From Terasakiella sp. SH-1 (GTDB lineage Bacteria > Pseudomonadota > Alphaproteobacteria > Rhodospirillales > Terasakiellaceae), in contig NZ_CP038255.1 in assembly GCF_004564135.1 (NCBI RefSeq), positions 2,033,501 to 2,097,500 on the forward strand: a stretch of 64,000 bases of DNA. Direction: 5' to 3'. Position 1 is the stretch's first letter, and each line of letters begins with the position of its first letter. This document shows, piece after piece, positions 53,262-62,410 of the stretch. Under the pieces are notes generated by a model. It was not told where the DNA came from and ran no database searches. It saw only the letters and a list, made by a program, of their open reading frames with translations. Position numbers and translations under genes: made by a program.

Positions 53262-53636
53262 TTAAACCATTTGTTCCATCAGTTTCATTTCAATGGCTGC
53301 CGTCAGGTCTTCTGCGGGGAAAGGTTTTTCAAAAAACATCACATTGCGTTTTTGGAATTCAGCACGGGCAAGATCGTCACATTGACCGGAAAGAACAAAG
53401 GGTGTGATCTCCGGGTGTTTTTTTTCCAGATAGGATAACAGACGAAAGCCATCAAAAACGGGCATGCGGATATCGGTTACACAAAACCCGACATCACCTT
53501 CTTTTTCAATAATTTCCACAGCATCTTCTGCACTTAATGCATAAAAGAAGATCCAGTCATCGCGCATTTTACGAAGGTTGCGCCGAACGCCTTCCAAAAT
53601 AAATTCTTCGTCATCCACGAATAATACTTTTGGCAT
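53262..53636 (-). CDS. Single-domain response regulator
   Basis: CheY-like receiver of 124 residues with no output domain. The acidic pair is in VLFVDDEEFILEGVRRNLRK, the phosphoacceptor Asp is in FCVTDIRMPVFDGF, and the conserved Lys lies in MFFEKPFPAEDL. It is divergent from the hybrid kinase gene at 53848, a natural partner, and lies beside the receiver-helical gene at 51855. A 7-base hairpin CAGGCTC/GAGCCTG (53242-53259) follows its stop codon on the minus strand. Confidence 0.88.
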   Translation of the reverse strand: MPKVLFVDDEEFILEGVRRNLRKMRDDWIFFYALSAEDAVEIIEKEGDVGFCVTDIRMPVFDGFRLLSYLEKKHPEITPFVLSGQCDDLARAEFQKRNVMFFEKPFPAEDLTAAIEMKLMEQMV

Positions 53637-53847
53637 TTAGAAACACCCCAAACCCGCCCAAAAAGGTTGTATAGATGACAAAAGAAAAACCAGCTATCCC
53701 CACATGGTAACACTCATTTTGATGAGAAGAATAAGATAGCGACTTTAAGGTATTTGCCGTATAGAACCCGACAAACAAATTTGCTATTGTTTACAAACTT
53801 CTAACCAAGGGCAGTCTCATAGGCTGTTTCAGGAAACAGTATATTTA

Positions 53848-55587
53848 ATGGGTAATCGGCTTCTCTTCATTATTTTGGCAATGGGCATCAGTGCCGTCGT
53901 TGGCACCTGGCTGATCGTTCAAAAGAACACAGACCAGATTTTGCAAGAACAAGCCCGCTCAGAAAGCCTTCACTGGGCTGAATTTGTTCAGGCTGACCTT
54001 GAAAATCTAGGCCGATTACTAGATGGTGCCCCGCCGACCATTCAAGATATTAAAACCTTGGGAACTGCCAAAAATGTCGGCAATGTCTTCTGGTTCAAAA
54101 TATTTGACCATGACAGCACGGTCGTCTGGTCTGCCGATTATAAGGAAATCGGTGATGAAAATACGGCTGATTTTTTTGTTAAAAAGGTTCGACACGGGCA
54201 AAAAGTTGTTTTGATCAAACGGCAAAAAGAAGAAAAGCGTGTGATTGCAGATGCTTATCTTCCCATTATGGAAGAGGCAGAATTTCACGGTGCGATTGAA
54301 GTCACCCTTGATATGACCCATCTGGCCCAGGACATGGATAAATTATCCCATACCCTGATTTTAGGGGTGGCCTCCCTTTTCATTTTGTTACTGGTGATTA
54401 CGGCCCTTTTTGCCCGCTATGAAATCAATAAGGAACGTGTTCTCAAATCCAAGGCTGTACAGGCAGCCAAGGCGCGCAATGATTTCATCGCCCTGGTCAG
54501 TCATGAACTCCGCACCCCGCTCAATGGGATTATCGGGGCGTTAGGTCTTTTAGATGAGGCCAAAGATAAACAAGAAGAACAACAGCTTATTCAAACAGCA
54601 ACCCATTCAACCGAGCACCTTCAAGATATTATCAACGATATCATTGAATTTACACAAGCTGCCGGTCGCCGTGAAACCGTTACACTTGACACCATTAACC
54701 TCACCAGTTTTGCCAATGAGCTTGCCATCATGTTTAAACTGGATGCAGAAAACAAGGGGCTTACATATCGTGTCGAGCAACAATTCCCCAAAGAGTGCAG
54801 TGGCGACATCGACATTAAGAAACTGCGCCAGATTATATTCAACCTGACCAGCAATGCGCTGAAATTTACAGACCAAGGCCATGTGACTGTTATTTTCGAA
54901 GTCACAGAACAACCGACACGACGCTTAATTTGTCGCGTTATGGATAGCGGTATTGGCCTCAGTCCAGAAGATAAAAAAGAAGTCTTTGAGCGGTTCCATC
55001 AGGTTGATGATACCATGTCGCGCCAACATGGGGGCATTGGACTGGGCCTGAGTCTGTGTAAGGAATATGCTGAATTACAGGGCGGACAAGTCTTTGTAGA
55101 AAGCGAACTGTCCAAAGGCAGTACCTTTACCCTGGTTTTGCCCTTCCCCGAAAATGAGCCTGAAACAGCATGTGCTCCCAGTACACCACTTCAGGAAATC
55201 GGGGCTCTCAAACTCTTACTGACCGAAGATAATGCCGTTAACCAGAAAGTTCTCAGCACCGTTTTAAAAAATGCCGGTCACGATGTCATGATCGCTGAAA
55301 ATGGGCAACATTGCCTCGAAATTGCAGAGCAGGAAAAATTTGACCTGATCTTGATGGATATTCAAATGCCCCTGATGACCGGGGAAGAAGCCACAATTGC
55401 CTTGCGTGCAGGCCAAAGCCCCAACAAAGACACCCCGATTATTGCGCTGAGTGCCAATATCATGCCCCAGCAGCAAGAGGCTTATCTTAAAGCAGGGATG
55501 CAGGCTTGCCTTGCCAAACCAATAAAACCGCAAGACTTGCGCCAAGCGGTTTCACAATATTATCAGGAATTCGGTACTTCAGCTTAG
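53848..55587 (+). CDS. Hybrid sensor histidine kinase
   Basis: Membrane kinase of 579 residues. Membrane helices at about 4-24 and 168-190 bracket a periplasmic sensor of about 145 residues (single-Cache-like, with NVGNVFWFKIFDHDSTVVWS). The kinase core has the H-box FIALVSHELRTPLNGIIGAL, N-box IFNLTSNALKFTDQG, DSGIGLS and GGIGLGLSLC. A receiver domain follows (LLLTEDNAVNQKVL, LILMDIQMPLMTG, LAKPIKP). Without a histidine phosphotransfer domain of its own it needs a partner or acts on its own receiver. It is adjacent and divergent to two receiver genes, suggesting a local network. Confidence 0.92.
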   Translation: MGNRLLFIILAMGISAVVGTWLIVQKNTDQILQEQARSESLHWAEFVQADLENLGRLLDGAPPTIQDIKTLGTAKNVGNVFWFKIFDHDSTVVWSADYKEIGDENTADFFVKKVRHGQKVVLIKRQKEEKRVIADAYLPIMEEAEFHGAIEVTLDMTHLAQDMDKLSHTLILGVASLFILLLVITALFARYEINKERVLKSKAVQAAKARNDFIALVSHELRTPLNGIIGALGLLDEAKDKQEEQQLIQTATHSTEHLQDIINDIIEFTQAAGRRETVTLDTINLTSFANELAIMFKLDAENKGLTYRVEQQFPKECSGDIDIKKLRQIIFNLTSNALKFTDQGHVTVIFEVTEQPTRRLICRVMDSGIGLSPEDKKEVFERFHQVDDTMSRQHGGIGLGLSLCKEYAELQGGQVFVESELSKGSTFTLVLPFPENEPETACAPSTPLQEIGALKLLLTEDNAVNQKVLSTVLKNAGHDVMIAENGQHCLEIAEQEKFDLILMDIQMPLMTGEEATIALRAGQSPNKDTPIIALSANIMPQQQEAYLKAGMQACLAKPIKPQDLRQAVSQYYQEFGTSA

Positions 55588-55601
55588 GGGCAGGCCCCTA
55601 A
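55584..55601. other. Perfect palindrome at a convergent gene junction
   Basis: TTAGGGGC (55584-55591) and GCCCCTAA (55594-55601) overlap the stop codons of the hybrid kinase gene and of the small gene on the opposite strand. Such a short-loop stem can help end transcription from both sides, but there is no T tract. Confidence 0.5.
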
Positions 55602-55801
55602 TGCAGGACTGCAGTACGCGGACGTTCTGTTGTCAGCAACACTTCAACTGCTTTTGTAATGCGACGCCAGAGAACTTCGCCTTCATAATTGCCCAAACGC
55701 TGGAATTCATCCCCACGGATTGCTGCATACAGGGCCGCTTCATCACCAAAACGTTCGATAACTTTATTGGCTGTTTCATAAATTTCAGTTTCAGACTTCA
55801 T
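55598..55801 (-). CDS. Small conserved-looking protein coupled to fliN
   Basis: A 67-residue helical protein (NKVIERFGDEAALYAAIRGD, then GEVLWRRITKAVEVLLTTER). It has no signal peptide, membrane segment or known motif. Its ATG overlaps the fliN stop codon (ATGA), so it is very likely translated and coupled to fliN. Function unknown; a flagellar role is only suggested by position. Confidence 0.65.
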   Translation of the reverse strand: MKSETEIYETANKVIERFGDEAALYAAIRGDEFQRLGNYEGEVLWRRITKAVEVLLTTERPRTAVLH

Positions 55802-56241
55802 AGGCTTCGCTTAGACCTCATAATATCCCCGATGCTTACGGCCAGCTTATCTTCAACCACCACAACCTCACCTTCGGCAATTTTCTGGTCTGAAGAATAG
55901 ACATCAATAGGGTCGCCAACACCACGATCCAATTCTACAACCGCACCACGGCCCAGTTTTAGAATTTGGCTCATCGGCATGACAGCCATCCCCAAGACAG
56001 CACGGACACTGACTTCAACATCGTAAACGGCTTCAACGCTATCACCCAATCCCAAGGCATCACCAAGGGTTGGGCCACCAGCACCACCGCCGCCACCTGC
56101 GGCAGCAGCAGCCTGTTCGGCCTCAATATCAGCCAAAGCCGCCGCCATATCAGGATCTTCATCCAAGCCCGGAGCATTGTGGTCTTCAGCAAGTGCTGCA
56201 CCCCAGTCTACGGAGAGATCGTCGTCTTCATCGTCCGCCAT
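55798..56241 (-). CDS. fliN: Flagellar motor switch protein FliN
   Basis: C-ring component that takes part in torque switching and binds CheY-P. The 147-residue product has an acidic N-terminal extension with a Gly/Ala-rich linker (about residues 20-65). The SpoA (FliN/FliM C-terminal) domain follows at about 70-145: VYDVEVSVRAVLGMAVMPMS, ILKLGRGAVVELDRGVGDPI and GEVVVVEDKLAVSIGDIM. AAGAGG precedes the ATG. It stands apart from other flagellar structural genes in this window, which is seen in several alphaproteobacteria. It supports the idea of a motile host, along with the chemoreceptor. Confidence 0.92.
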   Translation of the reverse strand: MADDEDDDLSVDWGAALAEDHNAPGLDEDPDMAAALADIEAEQAAAAAGGGGGAGGPTLGDALGLGDSVEAVYDVEVSVRAVLGMAVMPMSQILKLGRGAVVELDRGVGDPIDVYSSDQKIAEGEVVVVEDKLAVSIGDIMRSKRSL

Positions 56242-56400
56242 AAGCGCCTCTTAACTCTTACGGTTCATGTTGGAAAAACAGACATCTTTCCAACTGTGGT
56301 CAGTTAAACGTAAAAAGGTTAACAAAAAGTCTAACCCTCAATCTTTTCGCGATTTTTATCTGAAAGCTCAACCAGTTTATCACAATTATCGTTTTTTCCC

Positions 56401-57720
56401 TCAGAAACATTCTGCAAATCGAACTGCTTCACCTACCGGATCACCAATCAGCAGATCTTCATGCATAACCACATGGCCGCGCACGATTGTCGTAATCGGC
56501 CAGCCCTGAACTTTCATTCCATCATATGGGGTCCAGCCACAACGCGACGCGATCCATTGATCTGTGATTGTGCGTTCAGCCTTCATATCCACAATGGTGA
56601 AATCCGCATCATAGCCTTTTGCCATACGCCCCTTAGAAGCCACATTGTAAATGCGACACGGCCCCGCACTGCTCAGGTCAACAAAACGTTCCAGCGTCAA
56701 ACGTCCTTCATTCACATGGTTCAACATGATGGGCACAAGCGTCTGCACCCCTGTCATACCCGATGGGCTGTTGGGATAGGCAGCAGACTTTTCTTCCAAG
56801 GTATGTGGTGCATGGTCAGAACCGATACAATCAACCACCCCTTGGTTTACCGCATGCCACAGGGCGTCCACATGGTGCTGGGCACGGATTGGCGGGTTCA
56901 TTTGCGCCTTGGTACCGATTTTTTCATACCAGTCATCATTCAGGGTCAAGTGTTGGGGCGTACATTCAACAGTCGCAATATCCTTATATTGCGCCAATAT
57001 TTCCATTTCATCAGCTGTTGTAACGTGCAGCACATGAATGCGGCGCCCCACCCCACGAGCCAAGCGTAAAATTCGTTTTGTCGCCAGCAGGGCTGTTTCA
57101 GCATCGCGCCATTGTGCATGCATTTTCACAAGTGCGCCATCTTTGACCATGGCAAAGCGTTCTGCCAGACGGTCTTCATCTTCACAGTGAACGGCCACAC
57201 GGCGCTGACCAGACGCCAACACAGCCGACAAAGTGGCATCATCTTTCACCAACAAGCTCCCAGTGGAACTGCCCATAAAGATTTTCACCCCGGACACACC
57301 TTGTTGACGTTCCAGTTCCGGCAGTTTTTCCACGTTCTCGGCAGCTGCTCCAATAAAGAAAGCTACATCTGTCCAAACACGGTCTTTGGCACGGCGGCAT
57401 TTATCGGCCATATCCTGGGCTGTAATGGTGGATGGCTTGGTATTGGGCATTTCAAACACCGCTGTCACCCCACCAAGGGCAGCAGCAGCCGTCCCTGTTG
57501 CCAAATCTTCCTTATGTTCCAGCCCCGGCTCACGGAAATGAACCTGACTGTCAATGACACCGGGCAGCACATGTAAGCCCGTCACATCCATCACGTCCTT
57601 TGCCTTGGTAACATCCAGATCACCCAGCTCGGCAATTTTGCCCTCTTTCAGCGCAACGTCGGTTTTCACGATCCCGGCAGGTGTGGCACACGTTCCACCT
57701 TTGAGAATCATATCATACAT
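56401..57720 (-). CDS. pyrC: Dihydroorotase (class I-like), variant metal motif
   Basis: Cyclic amidohydrolase of pyrimidine biosynthesis, 439 residues. Blocks: LPGVIDSQVHFREPGLEHKE, GGVTAVFEMPNTKP, KIFMGSSTGSLLV, RIHVLHVTTADEMEIL, VECTPQHLTL and CIGSDHAPHTLEEK. The canonical HxH metal pair reads Gln59-Val60-His61, so the first His is replaced. The other candidate metal residues (Lys in VKIFMGSS, the two His, Asp in SDHAPH) remain. This could change metal use or mark a related hydantoinase-like subgroup. It is transcribed just downstream of asnB (14-base gap). Confidence 0.85.
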   Translation of the reverse strand: MYDMILKGGTCATPAGIVKTDVALKEGKIAELGDLDVTKAKDVMDVTGLHVLPGVIDSQVHFREPGLEHKEDLATGTAAAALGGVTAVFEMPNTKPSTITAQDMADKCRRAKDRVWTDVAFFIGAAAENVEKLPELERQQGVSGVKIFMGSSTGSLLVKDDATLSAVLASGQRRVAVHCEDEDRLAERFAMVKDGALVKMHAQWRDAETALLATKRILRLARGVGRRIHVLHVTTADEMEILAQYKDIATVECTPQHLTLNDDWYEKIGTKAQMNPPIRAQHHVDALWHAVNQGVVDCIGSDHAPHTLEEKSAAYPNSPSGMTGVQTLVPIMLNHVNEGRLTLERFVDLSSAGPCRIYNVASKGRMAKGYDADFTIVDMKAERTITDQWIASRCGWTPYDGMKVQGWPITTIVRGHVVMHEDLLIGDPVGEAVRFAECF

Positions 57721-57734
57721 AAGGCGTGCCTCGT

Positions 57735-59495
57735 TTATGTCATGGACAGGGCATCAAACACATCCCCATCCGTTTTGAACCCGAGAATATGACGCTGATG
57801 CCACAAGGCATAGAATAACAGTGTCCAGGCTGCAAACCCTTCTTCTTTGCCATCAGATGTGAAAAGGTGTTTCACGGTTTTCTTGTCACAGAACTCCTCT
57901 ATACCGGGCTGTTGTGCCACGAGAGGGCCAAGTTTCGCCCCGTGATTTTTAATCCAATGGCCGACAGGGACTGTAAACCCACGTTTTTTAGAAAACGGCT
58001 TGGCTTCGGGCAAACGTTTATTCAACCAATGGCGTAGCAAATATTTGCCCATCTTGTTATTGATCTTCATCTCATCAGGGAGATAGAAAACCGCATTTGC
58101 AACAACCGGGTCCAAAAAGGGCGTGCGCCCCTCCACCCCATTAGCCATCAAACAACGATCCAGCTTGATCAACAAATCATGGGGCAACCAGTCAATCAAG
58201 TCGATGCCTTGGGCACGTTGTAAGCGAGTGAAATCCATTTTTGAGACGAACTTTTCCGCCTTTTCAATGCCGCTATGCCAGCCCTTGCCGATATCTTTTT
58301 TAAAGACACCAAGCCCATCAAAGGTACCGCTATTGCGCATGGCTTTGCGCAGGGGCCAAGGGCGACAATAAGCACGATAACGGCCATATCCACCCAACAG
58401 TTCATCTGCACCTTCCCCACTGAGCACCACCTTGACATCCTTACGCGCTTCACGCGCAAGTTTGAAGGTCGGCAACACGGCATAATCGGCCACCGGGTCA
58501 TCAATGGCTTCGGCCACACGGGGCAAGAGGGTCAGGAAATCATTTTCATCAAATTCCACTTCCATATGATCAGCCCCAACCTTTTGGGCGAGCATACGGG
58601 CGTGTTTGCGCTCATCCGGTACATCGGTGCCGCTAAAACCTGCGGTATAGGCCTTAATGGGTTGATCGTTCAATTCCGCCATCAAAGAAAGAAGAACAGA
58701 CGAATCAATCCCGCCTGAGAGGAACAAACCATAAGGCACATCAGATCGCTGATGGACCTTGATACTGTCAATCAGGGCCTCTTCCATCTGTTGCATGGCC
58801 GTATCTTCAGCAATGGCTTTTGGCCCACCTTTTTCCAAGGCCAGTTTCATATGATGTTCCACCACAAGGCCACGTTCCACCACCAGCGTTTCACCGGGCA
58901 GCACCCGCTTGATCCCTTTATAAATGGTGTTGCGTCCCGTGGAAAATTGCAACTGCATGAAGGCATCACGGGCTTCTTCACGGACCTTGGGCTTAACCAA
59001 CCCTGCCCCGATTAAGGCTTGGGGTTCTGATGCAAAGGCAAATCCGCGCTGTGTTTCCGCATAATAAAGCGGCTTGATGCCAAAAGGATCACGGCTCAGC
59101 ACCAAACGCCCGCGTTCACGATCATAGATGGAAATGGCAAACATACCGCGTAAATCATGGACAAAAGCCAGACCTTTGCGCCCATAAAGATGTAACGGCG
59201 GTTCACAATCTGAGGCCGTTTTCATCACCTGATCGGGCAAAGATTGGCGCAATTCAACGAAGTTATAGACCTCGCCATTGGCGCTTAACACATTGCCCTT
59301 ATCATCAATAATCGGCTGCTGACCTGTTTCCAGATCGATAATGGCAAGGCGGGTTTGAACAAGCCCCACATTACCTTCACGATAACGCCCTTGACCATCC
59401 GGTCCACGGTGGGCCAGACAATTGGCGAACGCATCCAACACCTCATCACTGGGGGAGGTGCCATCTATTGTCATAAAGCCTGCAATACCGCACAT
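57735..59495 (-). CDS. asnB: Asparagine synthetase (glutamine-hydrolysing)
   Basis: Amidotransferase of 586 residues that makes asparagine or amidates a related substrate. The class II glutaminase domain starts MCGIAGFM with Cys2 as nucleophile, followed by CLAHRGPDGQG and GEVYNFVELR. The synthetase domain has the ATP-binding loop LFLSGGIDSSVLLSLMAEL and VLSGEGADELLGGYGRYRAY. It lies in a run with glycosyltransferase genes, where such enzymes often modify sugars or surface polymers, so a role in polysaccharide amidation is possible as well as amino acid synthesis. Confidence 0.9.
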   Translation of the reverse strand: MCGIAGFMTIDGTSPSDEVLDAFANCLAHRGPDGQGRYREGNVGLVQTRLAIIDLETGQQPIIDDKGNVLSANGEVYNFVELRQSLPDQVMKTASDCEPPLHLYGRKGLAFVHDLRGMFAISIYDRERGRLVLSRDPFGIKPLYYAETQRGFAFASEPQALIGAGLVKPKVREEARDAFMQLQFSTGRNTIYKGIKRVLPGETLVVERGLVVEHHMKLALEKGGPKAIAEDTAMQQMEEALIDSIKVHQRSDVPYGLFLSGGIDSSVLLSLMAELNDQPIKAYTAGFSGTDVPDERKHARMLAQKVGADHMEVEFDENDFLTLLPRVAEAIDDPVADYAVLPTFKLAREARKDVKVVLSGEGADELLGGYGRYRAYCRPWPLRKAMRNSGTFDGLGVFKKDIGKGWHSGIEKAEKFVSKMDFTRLQRAQGIDLIDWLPHDLLIKLDRCLMANGVEGRTPFLDPVVANAVFYLPDEMKINNKMGKYLLRHWLNKRLPEAKPFSKKRGFTVPVGHWIKNHGAKLGPLVAQQPGIEEFCDKKTVKHLFTSDGKEEGFAAWTLLFYALWHQRHILGFKTDGDVFDALSMT

Positions 59496-59514
59496 AAAAA
59501 ACTTAACCCTTTTT

Positions 59515-59583
59515 CGTCGTCCTCGCGAATGCGGGGACCTTTGTCATCTAACCAAGCAGATCCCCGCCTGCGCGAGGATGACG
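59515..59583. repeat. Palindromic intergenic repeat of alphaproteobacterial type
   Basis: Arms at 59515-59537 and 59561-59583 (about 23 positions with a few mismatches, cores TCGCGAATGCGGGGA and TCCCCGCCTGCGCGA) surround a 23-base loop. Sequences of the CGTCATCCTCGCG...GGCGGGGAT kind are abundant dispersed extragenic palindromes in alphaproteobacteria. It fills the gap between the asnB start and the stop of the next glycosyltransferase gene and may affect message stability. Confidence 0.75.
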
Positions 59584-59584
59584 A

Positions 59585-60622
59585 TCAAGTCCTATCCTGA
59601 GTGATCTTTTCGAAGAATTCCAGATACTTCTGCACGACGACTTCTTCGGTAAAATCACGTTGATAACTTTCCCAAGCCTTCGTCGCGAGCTGATGGGCAA
59701 ATTCCTCGTCACCAAAGACCCATTTGATGGCATCGCCCATGGCCTTGTCATCATCAACCGTACATAATACCCCATTCACGCCATGTTCAATCAAGGTACC
59801 GGGGCCAAGGCTGTCTGCGGCAATCACCGGGCGACCTTGCGCCCAGCCTTCCAAAACCACATTGCCCAACGGCTCATGGCGAGAAGGACAGATATAAACA
59901 TCAGCGGCGGCAAAAAGCGCTGCGGTATCATTGCGCCAGCCCAAAAAACGCACACGCGGGCGAATGCCCAACTCTTCTGCCAGAAGTTCCAGCTCCTGAC
60001 GTTTTGGTCCTTCACCAGCCAGCCAGAGATACACACCGGGCACACGGGCCAGCGCTTTTAACAACGTATCAAACGCCTTATTTTCATGCAGACGGCCCAG
60101 CGACAGCAAAAGAGGCGCATCTTCTGGTGTAGACAGCTCCATTCGCGACGCTGGCTCCATACGTTCAGAAGGCACAAAATTCGGCAGATAATGGGCTCGG
60201 TCTTCCGGCCAGCCTTCCTTGATGAGATAATCGACAATATCCTGCGTATTACCTACTAAATGATCGCAATCACGATAATATTTGAGATCATAATAGCCGC
60301 CCAATCGCGCCACCTTGACAAACTTGCCCTTACCCGCTGGCGTTTTCTTGGTCGCCCGGTTCATCCAGGTCAGCACCACATCGGGATTAAAACTTTTAAT
60401 CTCCCGGCGCAGCATCATGCCTGTGCGCATGTCAAAAGTCCCACCAAAGGGCAGCTGCAACGGGTCAACCCCACCTTCGCGCAGCACGCGGGCACGTTGA
60501 CCATTTTCACGAATGGCGACACGCTGTTCGATATCTGTTTTTTCTAAGGCAACGGCCAAGCGGGTGAAAAAGGCTTCTGCCCCGCCAAATTCTGCCCCTG
60601 CCATGGTCTGTAAAAGACGCAT
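59585..60622 (-). CDS. Glycosyltransferase family 4-type
   Basis: GT-B glycosyltransferase of 345 residues, probably retaining, acting on lipopolysaccharide core or another surface glycan. The N-terminal glycine loop is AGAEFGGAEAFFTRLAVALE. The donor-binding C-terminal half has LLSLGRLHENKAFDTLLKAL, WLAGEGPKRQELELLAEELG, and CPSRHEPLGNVVLEGWAQGR with the conserved E-x7-E-type motif. Its start overlaps the stop of the upstream gene (TAATG), so the cluster is one transcript. The acceptor is unknown. Confidence 0.87.
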   Translation of the reverse strand: MRLLQTMAGAEFGGAEAFFTRLAVALEKTDIEQRVAIRENGQRARVLREGGVDPLQLPFGGTFDMRTGMMLRREIKSFNPDVVLTWMNRATKKTPAGKGKFVKVARLGGYYDLKYYRDCDHLVGNTQDIVDYLIKEGWPEDRAHYLPNFVPSERMEPASRMELSTPEDAPLLLSLGRLHENKAFDTLLKALARVPGVYLWLAGEGPKRQELELLAEELGIRPRVRFLGWRNDTAALFAAADVYICPSRHEPLGNVVLEGWAQGRPVIAADSLGPGTLIEHGVNGVLCTVDDDKAMGDAIKWVFGDEEFAHQLATKAWESYQRDFTEEVVVQKYLEFFEKITQDRT

Positions 60623-61656
60623 TAAGGTATTAACTCCTCAAAGGCAGCACACGCCTGTTCCCATCCCCAACTACGTTGGGTTTTCAGGCAGTTCTTATGC
60701 TGCTCAAACCAAAACTCATCTTCATTTAGAAGTTTGATCGCCCCTTGTGAAAAAGTTGCGTCGTCTTTTGCCACAGTCCCTGTTTTTCCGTCAATGACCC
60801 GTTCAGCCATCGACCCGAAATCCTGTACTACTGTCGGTGTGCCAAGCGCTTGGGCTTCAGCAACAGCGAGACAGAAAGTTTCGTTAATATCGCCCTGAAA
60901 CGTCATGATACGTGCTTGTTGCAGCTCATCAATCAACTGCTGCTTTGTCGCAGGCCCGCGAATGACCACACCCTGATCGGCCATATGTTCAGCGCGATCA
61001 AAAACCTTTTGCATCAAAGCTGCTTTTTCCGCCCCAACCGAGCCATAAACCGCAGGCCCACCAAAAACATGGAGTTCGGCCTTGGGTGAAGCAGGGCGAA
61101 TTTCTTTTTCCCAACGATCCAACAACCAATCAAGCCCACGCAACGGATTGGAGGTAAAGATCGCACGCGGGGCCGGAGCTTCTGTGCGTTCAACCGCATG
61201 GCGGAAAATATCAGGAATGCCATAAGGAATAACACGGCGCCCCCCATCAGGCACCCAGCCCGGCAGGGTTGTTTCGTGATAGGTCCCGATAAAAACAATC
61301 GTCGGGCGGACTTTCCAGAACTTTTTCAAATAGCGCCATTTGACCATATATTTACACGGATTATGGGTCCAAAATACCGTGCGCTTGGCCTTGGGCATCA
61401 AATCAATCAGCTTGTCCCCGCGATTGGCGATATAAAGGTCCGCCGTATCGGGCAAGCCCTGTTCAATCGGTGCCCAGTCCACGCCTTTATAGGTCATCGG
61501 GGCCTTACATTTATTGCGCACAATGACTTCATGGCCCCGCTTGGCAAACTCTTCCATCATCATGATGACAGAAGATTCCACCCCACCAAGAGCGCGTTCT
61601 TCCAGCGTCTTGCCGTCAAATTCAATACCGTCGTCTGCAAAAACGATTTTTGCCAT
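60622..61656 (-). CDS. Glycosyltransferase (GT4-like), paralogue of the gene at 62411
   Basis: GT-B protein of 344 residues. Start KIVFADDGIEFDGKTLEERA, then LGGVESSVIMMMEEFAKRGH, resembles the product at 62411 (LGGTEKAVASLAPALAKRGH), showing an old duplication. The C-terminal half has RAIFTSNPLRGLDWLLDRWE and CLAVAEAQALGTPTVVQDFG, the donor site region. The group occurs in alphaproteobacterial core oligosaccharide clusters. It touches its neighbours by single bases on both sides. Confidence 0.83.
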   Translation of the reverse strand: MAKIVFADDGIEFDGKTLEERALGGVESSVIMMMEEFAKRGHEVIVRNKCKAPMTYKGVDWAPIEQGLPDTADLYIANRGDKLIDLMPKAKRTVFWTHNPCKYMVKWRYLKKFWKVRPTIVFIGTYHETTLPGWVPDGGRRVIPYGIPDIFRHAVERTEAPAPRAIFTSNPLRGLDWLLDRWEKEIRPASPKAELHVFGGPAVYGSVGAEKAALMQKVFDRAEHMADQGVVIRGPATKQQLIDELQQARIMTFQGDINETFCLAVAEAQALGTPTVVQDFGSMAERVIDGKTGTVAKDDATFSQGAIKLLNEDEFWFEQHKNCLKTQRSWGWEQACAAFEELIP

Positions 61657-62409
61657 TTATTCTTTTTCCAATGTGGCTTTAAGGTAGGACAATAAAGGAT
61701 ACATACCCGCAAACAGGGCAATCAGGAAGCCATATCCCCCTTCGCGATAGCCTTTGCGCGAGACATAGCACTTAAAGAAGCGCGAAAACAAGCGTCTTAA
61801 GTTATTGGCAAAACTTCCCGCCTTGCCCGTTTCGCGCAAATCCTTGGCACGTGCGGTGGAATAGCTATCAAGTCGACGGATCATGTCAGAAATATTGCGA
61901 TCCACAAAATGCTTGATGCGGCCCTTTAACATAGGCCCTTTTTTGCCGGACCAGTTCAGGGAAGGATGCAGCCGTTCCGGCCCCCATTCCTTCACCCCTT
62001 TTTTAAATAATCCGGGATAAGCTGCCTTACCAAAAGACGCGCCCCAGCCATGGCGGACAAGACGATCACCAATATAATTATCGACCAAGACCTCATGCCA
62101 ATCAAAGGAGGTTGTTTCAATAGTACGGCAAATTTCTTCGGCCAGTTCCGGCGTCATATGTTCATCGGCGTCAATTTCAAAGACCCAGTCACCTGTGCAA
62201 TAAGAAATAGCCGTATTGCGTCTTTCGCCTTCCAGCTTCCATGCGCCCACAAACACCTTGTCGGTATATTTGCGTGCAATCTCTTCGGTACCATCACTAC
62301 ATTTATCACAAACAACGACGATCTCATCTGCAAAGCTGAGTGTTTCCAAACAACTTGCCAGACGGTCTTCTTCGTTATGAGCTGTGATGAGGGCAGACAG
62401 AGTGGGCAT
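61657..62409 (-). CDS. Family 2 glycosyltransferase, WaaE/KdtX-like
   Basis: GT-A glycosyltransferase of about 250 residues. Start MPTLSALITAHNEEDRLASC, with nucleotide-binding VVCDKCSDGTEEIA and the metal motif DWVFEIDADEHMTPE (DAD). This resembles the lipopolysaccharide core beta-glycosyltransferase WaaE/KdtX group. The C-terminus is hydrophobic and basic (YGFLIALFAGMYPLLSYLKA), which may bind the membrane. The ATG at 62407-62409 is chosen; a longer frame to 62460 overlaps the upstream gene and is not GT-like. It is adjacent to the upstream glycosyltransferase stop. Confidence 0.87.
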   Translation of the reverse strand: MPTLSALITAHNEEDRLASCLETLSFADEIVVVCDKCSDGTEEIARKYTDKVFVGAWKLEGERRNTAISYCTGDWVFEIDADEHMTPELAEEICRTIETTSFDWHEVLVDNYIGDRLVRHGWGASFGKAAYPGLFKKGVKEWGPERLHPSLNWSGKKGPMLKGRIKHFVDRNISDMIRRLDSYSTARAKDLRETGKAGSFANNLRRLFSRFFKCYVSRKGYREGGYGFLIALFAGMYPLLSYLKATLEKE

Positions 62410-62410
62410 G

